A DNA stretch of 64,000 nt from Pseudanabaena sp. Salubria-1 (lineage in GTDB: Bacteria; Cyanobacteriota; Cyanobacteriia; Pseudanabaenales; Pseudanabaenaceae). The stretch is from contig JALQCR010000012.1 in the NCBI GenBank assembly GCA_023336205.1, positions 102,129 through 166,128 on the forward strand. Direction: 5' to 3'. Positions 61,548 through 64,000 of the stretch are shown here, piece by piece. A model generated the notes under the pieces. It saw nothing but the letters and a program-made list of their open reading frames with translations, searched no databases and was not told the origin of the DNA. How positions within the stretch are numbered: position 1 is the first letter of the stretch; every line of letters starts with the position of its first letter. The translations under genes and the position numbers were made by a program.

Positions 61548-61578
61548 AGTAAAGAATATGCTTCGCATATTCTTTACT
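61548..61578 (-). terminator. Terminator of the PBP gene
   Basis: AGTAAAGAATATGC, loop TTC, and the exact complement form a 14-bp stem 3 bp beyond the PBP stop; on the minus strand GGTTTAAAAACTTTTG follows. Confidence 0.8.
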
Positions 61579-61581
61579 GAA

Positions 61582-63843
61582 CTAGCGTACAGCTTGACGC
61601 ATATAGTCGCCCCAAACCTGTGCAGCAACAGCACTTGAGCCATTTGTAACTCCTTCGTCATTGCCGAGCCAAACGGCTGTTACGAGGTTTCGTCTTGGCA
61701 CAGCACCAATAAACCAAAGATCTCGTCCTTCGTCAGTAGTTCCTGTTTTCCCGATGACAGTACCTTGAGGAATCGCGGCCGATCGCCCAGTGCCGAATTG
61801 GACAACTCCACGCATCATATCCACCATCGTGCTGGCTACACCAGCATCAATTTTCTGCTGAGGCTTAAAAAAAGTACCTGCATCAAAAATAACGCGACAG
61901 GTTTGACGATCTTTAGGATTTTGACAATCTGCACTATCGAGAATGCGTCTGATGGCATGGGGCTTAATGTATTTGCCCTCATTAACTACTGTGGCATAGG
62001 CTCCCGCCATCTCTAAGATTTTGACTTCATTACCACCTAAAACCATGCTGCTAGATTCATCTAGTTTGGCGGTGATCCCCAAGTTCTTTGCCATTTTGAC
62101 AACATTATCCAAACCTGCGCTATCTGCAACCCTAATCGCTACTACATTTTCTGATAGGGCAAAACCTCGATACATATCGATCGCACCGCTACCGCCATTG
62201 TGACAACCTACAATTCCAGATAGTGCACTACAGGAAAAAGTCCTGCCAGGAGAAATTCCGCGATCGATGGCTGCGGCGTAGCTAAATAATTTAAAAGTTG
62301 AACCAGGTTGGCGTAGTGCTTGAGAAGCACGATTAAACTGGCTGGCTCTGTAGTCAACACCGCCTGTCATCGTCAATAGTGAGCCATCGCTACTATTCAC
62401 CGTCACGATCGCCCCTTGACTAAATCCGTAACTGCCACCATCGCGAGCAACAGCATCACGTAAAGCATCATCGGAAGCCTTTTGCATGGCGAGATCGAGA
62501 TTAGTCTCAACGATCAGATTTCCTTCTCTAGCAAAGTTGTCACCGAGAATATCCTGCAACTCCTCAAACACATAGCTGTAGTAATAGGGCGCAACTGAGC
62601 CTTGCAGCTTAGTTTTGGCAGCTTCATTGAGAATTAATACCGATCGCCTTGCCCGTTCAGCATCTTTATCGGTAATCATCCCCAATTCCGCCATACGATT
62701 GAGAATGCGATCGCGATATTCGATCGCTAAGTTTTTGTTTTTAAAAGGATTAATTGTTTCAGGTGAAGGTAATAATCCAACTAAGGTCGCCGCTTCTGAA
62801 AGCGACAATTCTGAAGCTTCTTTGCCAAAATAAAGTTTGGCAGCATCTTTAAAGCCGTAAACTCCATAGCCTGTATAGGCGCGATTGAGATACAGCCGCA
62901 GAATTTCTTCTTTGTTATAGGTGAATGTAAGTTTAATCGCCGCTGCTGCCTCCCGCCATTTGCGCCCTGCGGAGTCATCAGTGCCCACATAGGTCTTGCC
63001 GAGCAAATTCCTAGCTAATTGCTGAGTAATAGTACTCGCACCTTCTAAGCGCTCGCCTCGACTACGGACATTAGTAACGATCGCTCTTGCCACTCCCACA
63101 GGATCAACGCCAATATTCCAATAGAACGAAGTATCCTCAGAAGCAATTACAGCTTTAGGAATAAATAGCCCAAACTCAGCTAAGGTAGCGTATTCAGTAT
63201 GATTTGCGATATCAGTGGGATCGAGTCGCTTGATGTTATCACCAGCTAAAACTTCGACTGGCCCCTGTTGGGTGACTGGCAAAGGCTTCAGATCGGGAAC
63301 GCGACCGAGTTCATAGCCGATCGCTAAAACCATCATCCCTGCGATCGCGCCAATTCCAATCCCTGTATATTGCACAGCGCGAATATACCAAGGTGGTGGA
63401 TCGATATAGCAAATCGACGCAGCTTCCGCAAGTTCGGGCGGTCCCAGCGTAATCTTCATTTTATGTTTTAGGGGCACTGACTTGAGTCGCTGCTTTTGCC
63501 GATAAATGCCATTAGTTGAGTCTTGATCTTGCAGGATAAATTGTGCTTTCTTTTTGGTGCGATCGCGAACTAATTGTGCGTGAACTTGGCTAACCAGTGG
63601 TGTTTGTACGACAATATCGCATTTGCCAGTGCTGCGTCCGAGGATATAGCGATCGCCCACTAAGTCATAAATTTCAGGCTTATCCTTTTGCGATCGGCGC
63701 ACTTCTAGCTTGGGGACGCGCTCTTTTGGATTAATTTTTAAGACCCCATTAACTACCTGTGTGAGTTGATGGATTTGGGTCATCAACTTGGACTTAGGTG
63801 GCTTGGGTTGCGATGGCGGTTGAGGCGGTTGGGGCGATTTCAT
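61582..63843 (-). CDS. Class A penicillin-binding protein with N-terminal FHA domain
   Basis: The 753-residue protein has a Pro-rich start, an FHA domain (about 65-140; YILGRSTGKCDIVV and DQDSTNGIYRQK), one membrane helix (about 155-180), a GT51 transglycosylase (ASEDTSFYW about 233; GASTITQQLARNLLG) and a transpeptidase with STFK (about 515), a SEN triad and KTGTTDEG (about 698). It polymerises and cross-links peptidoglycan. The FHA part is cytoplasmic and would bind phosphothreonine, linking the enzyme to Ser/Thr kinase signalling, a layout known in cyanobacteria. Confidence 0.93.
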   Translation of the reverse strand: MKSPQPPQPPSQPKPPKSKLMTQIHQLTQVVNGVLKINPKERVPKLEVRRSQKDKPEIYDLVGDRYILGRSTGKCDIVVQTPLVSQVHAQLVRDRTKKKAQFILQDQDSTNGIYRQKQRLKSVPLKHKMKITLGPPELAEAASICYIDPPPWYIRAVQYTGIGIGAIAGMMVLAIGYELGRVPDLKPLPVTQQGPVEVLAGDNIKRLDPTDIANHTEYATLAEFGLFIPKAVIASEDTSFYWNIGVDPVGVARAIVTNVRSRGERLEGASTITQQLARNLLGKTYVGTDDSAGRKWREAAAAIKLTFTYNKEEILRLYLNRAYTGYGVYGFKDAAKLYFGKEASELSLSEAATLVGLLPSPETINPFKNKNLAIEYRDRILNRMAELGMITDKDAERARRSVLILNEAAKTKLQGSVAPYYYSYVFEELQDILGDNFAREGNLIVETNLDLAMQKASDDALRDAVARDGGSYGFSQGAIVTVNSSDGSLLTMTGGVDYRASQFNRASQALRQPGSTFKLFSYAAAIDRGISPGRTFSCSALSGIVGCHNGGSGAIDMYRGFALSENVVAIRVADSAGLDNVVKMAKNLGITAKLDESSSMVLGGNEVKILEMAGAYATVVNEGKYIKPHAIRRILDSADCQNPKDRQTCRVIFDAGTFFKPQQKIDAGVASTMVDMMRGVVQFGTGRSAAIPQGTVIGKTGTTDEGRDLWFIGAVPRRNLVTAVWLGNDEGVTNGSSAVAAQVWGDYMRQAVR

Positions 63844-63942
63844 AAAAAGCTAGGACGTAAATTTTGAAAGCACAGTTTCCGATTATGCCTGCAAATTTTA
63901 TTATGCCCTTACTATGCATAGTAAATAAACCCAAAGTAGAGT

Positions 63943-64000
63943 GGGGGGGGGGGGGGGGGGGGGCGGGGCCCGGGGTTGTTGTTGTTTTGTGGAAGCATAT
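63943..64000. other. Poly-G run and low-complexity end, probable assembly artefact
   Basis: Twenty-one G in a row are followed by CGGGGCCCGGGG and GTTGTTGTTGTTTT. This composition is unlike the rest of the AT-rich window and looks like sequencing or assembly error at a contig edge. No biological call should rest on it. Confidence 0.7.

Noticed and set aside
61380..61661. Longer HU protein of 185 residues
   Set aside because: The extension has no HU similarity and crosses the PBP terminator and 3' end; the GTG at 61379 with AGGAG gives a standard HU.
1..64000. CRISPR array
   Set aside because: I looked for regularly spaced direct repeats with unique spacers. The only tandem repeat is the Uma2 coiled-coil stretch; other repeats are palindromes or IS ends.

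Overview
The window looks like a cyanobacterial chromosome, probably Pseudanabaena-like. GCGATCGC (HIP1) octamers are frequent in both coding and non-coding DNA, the genes are AT-rich, and several families are ones I associate with cyanobacteria: DUF29, Uma2, an FHA-fused class A PBP, a C-DES-type cystine lyase and hybrid Wzz/BY-kinases. The last ~60 bases are a poly-G run and low-complexity sequence that looks like an assembly artefact.

Region 1 (1-25 kb) is a surface-polysaccharide locus. It holds pseudaminic acid synthase (pseI), an ABC exporter, a KpsS-like capsule protein, a PhyH-type dioxygenase, four SAM methyltransferases, at least five glycosyltransferases, a Wzy-like membrane protein, an SDR/WecA-type initiating pair and a CapD/PglF-type dehydratase. 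Two near-identical IS4-family copies interrupt a GT2 gene and a ydcF-like gene. Both insertions have clean 9-bp target duplications, and removing them on paper restores each reading frame exactly.

Region 2 (25-34.6 kb) is rearranged. Three ydcF 5' ends act as direct repeats around a GIY-YIG pair and a DUF3800 gene, and the DUF3800 gene has its own promoter and a hairpin leader. Further right are a Wzc-type kinase, a broken glycosyltransferase, fcl, a truncated gmd and a pile-up of IS fragments (IS1634, IS630, IS110 with its bridge-RNA region, a 156-bp MITE, IS1).

Region 3 (34.7-52.2 kb) is a defence island. A P4/D5-type primase-helicase is followed by DUF499 ATPase, DUF3780, a HATPase/STAS protein, a second STAS protein, a PIN nuclease, an ImmA/IrrE protease with a second PIN-like protein, a DUF1156 DNA methyltransferase, an orphan antitoxin, a DUF1778/GNAT toxin-antitoxin pair and a PLD/SNF2 helicase. 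The ATPase-methylase-helicase core is a known anti-phage gene set. The sensor-like HATPase/STAS/STAS/PIN block and the protease/PIN block inside it are, to my knowledge, undescribed and are the best candidates for something new. The island ends at the 3' half of a tRNA-Val(GAC), a probable attachment-site scar, next to repeats resembling a Tn7-like/CAST transposon end.

Region 4 (52.3-64 kb) has an IS5 copy, a second Wzc-type kinase, an ISNCY-like element that replaces the last residues of a WecG/TagA glycosyltransferase, an IS1/ISAs1 hybrid remnant, and then housekeeping genes: C-DES lyase, CPBP protease, HU and the FHA-PBP.
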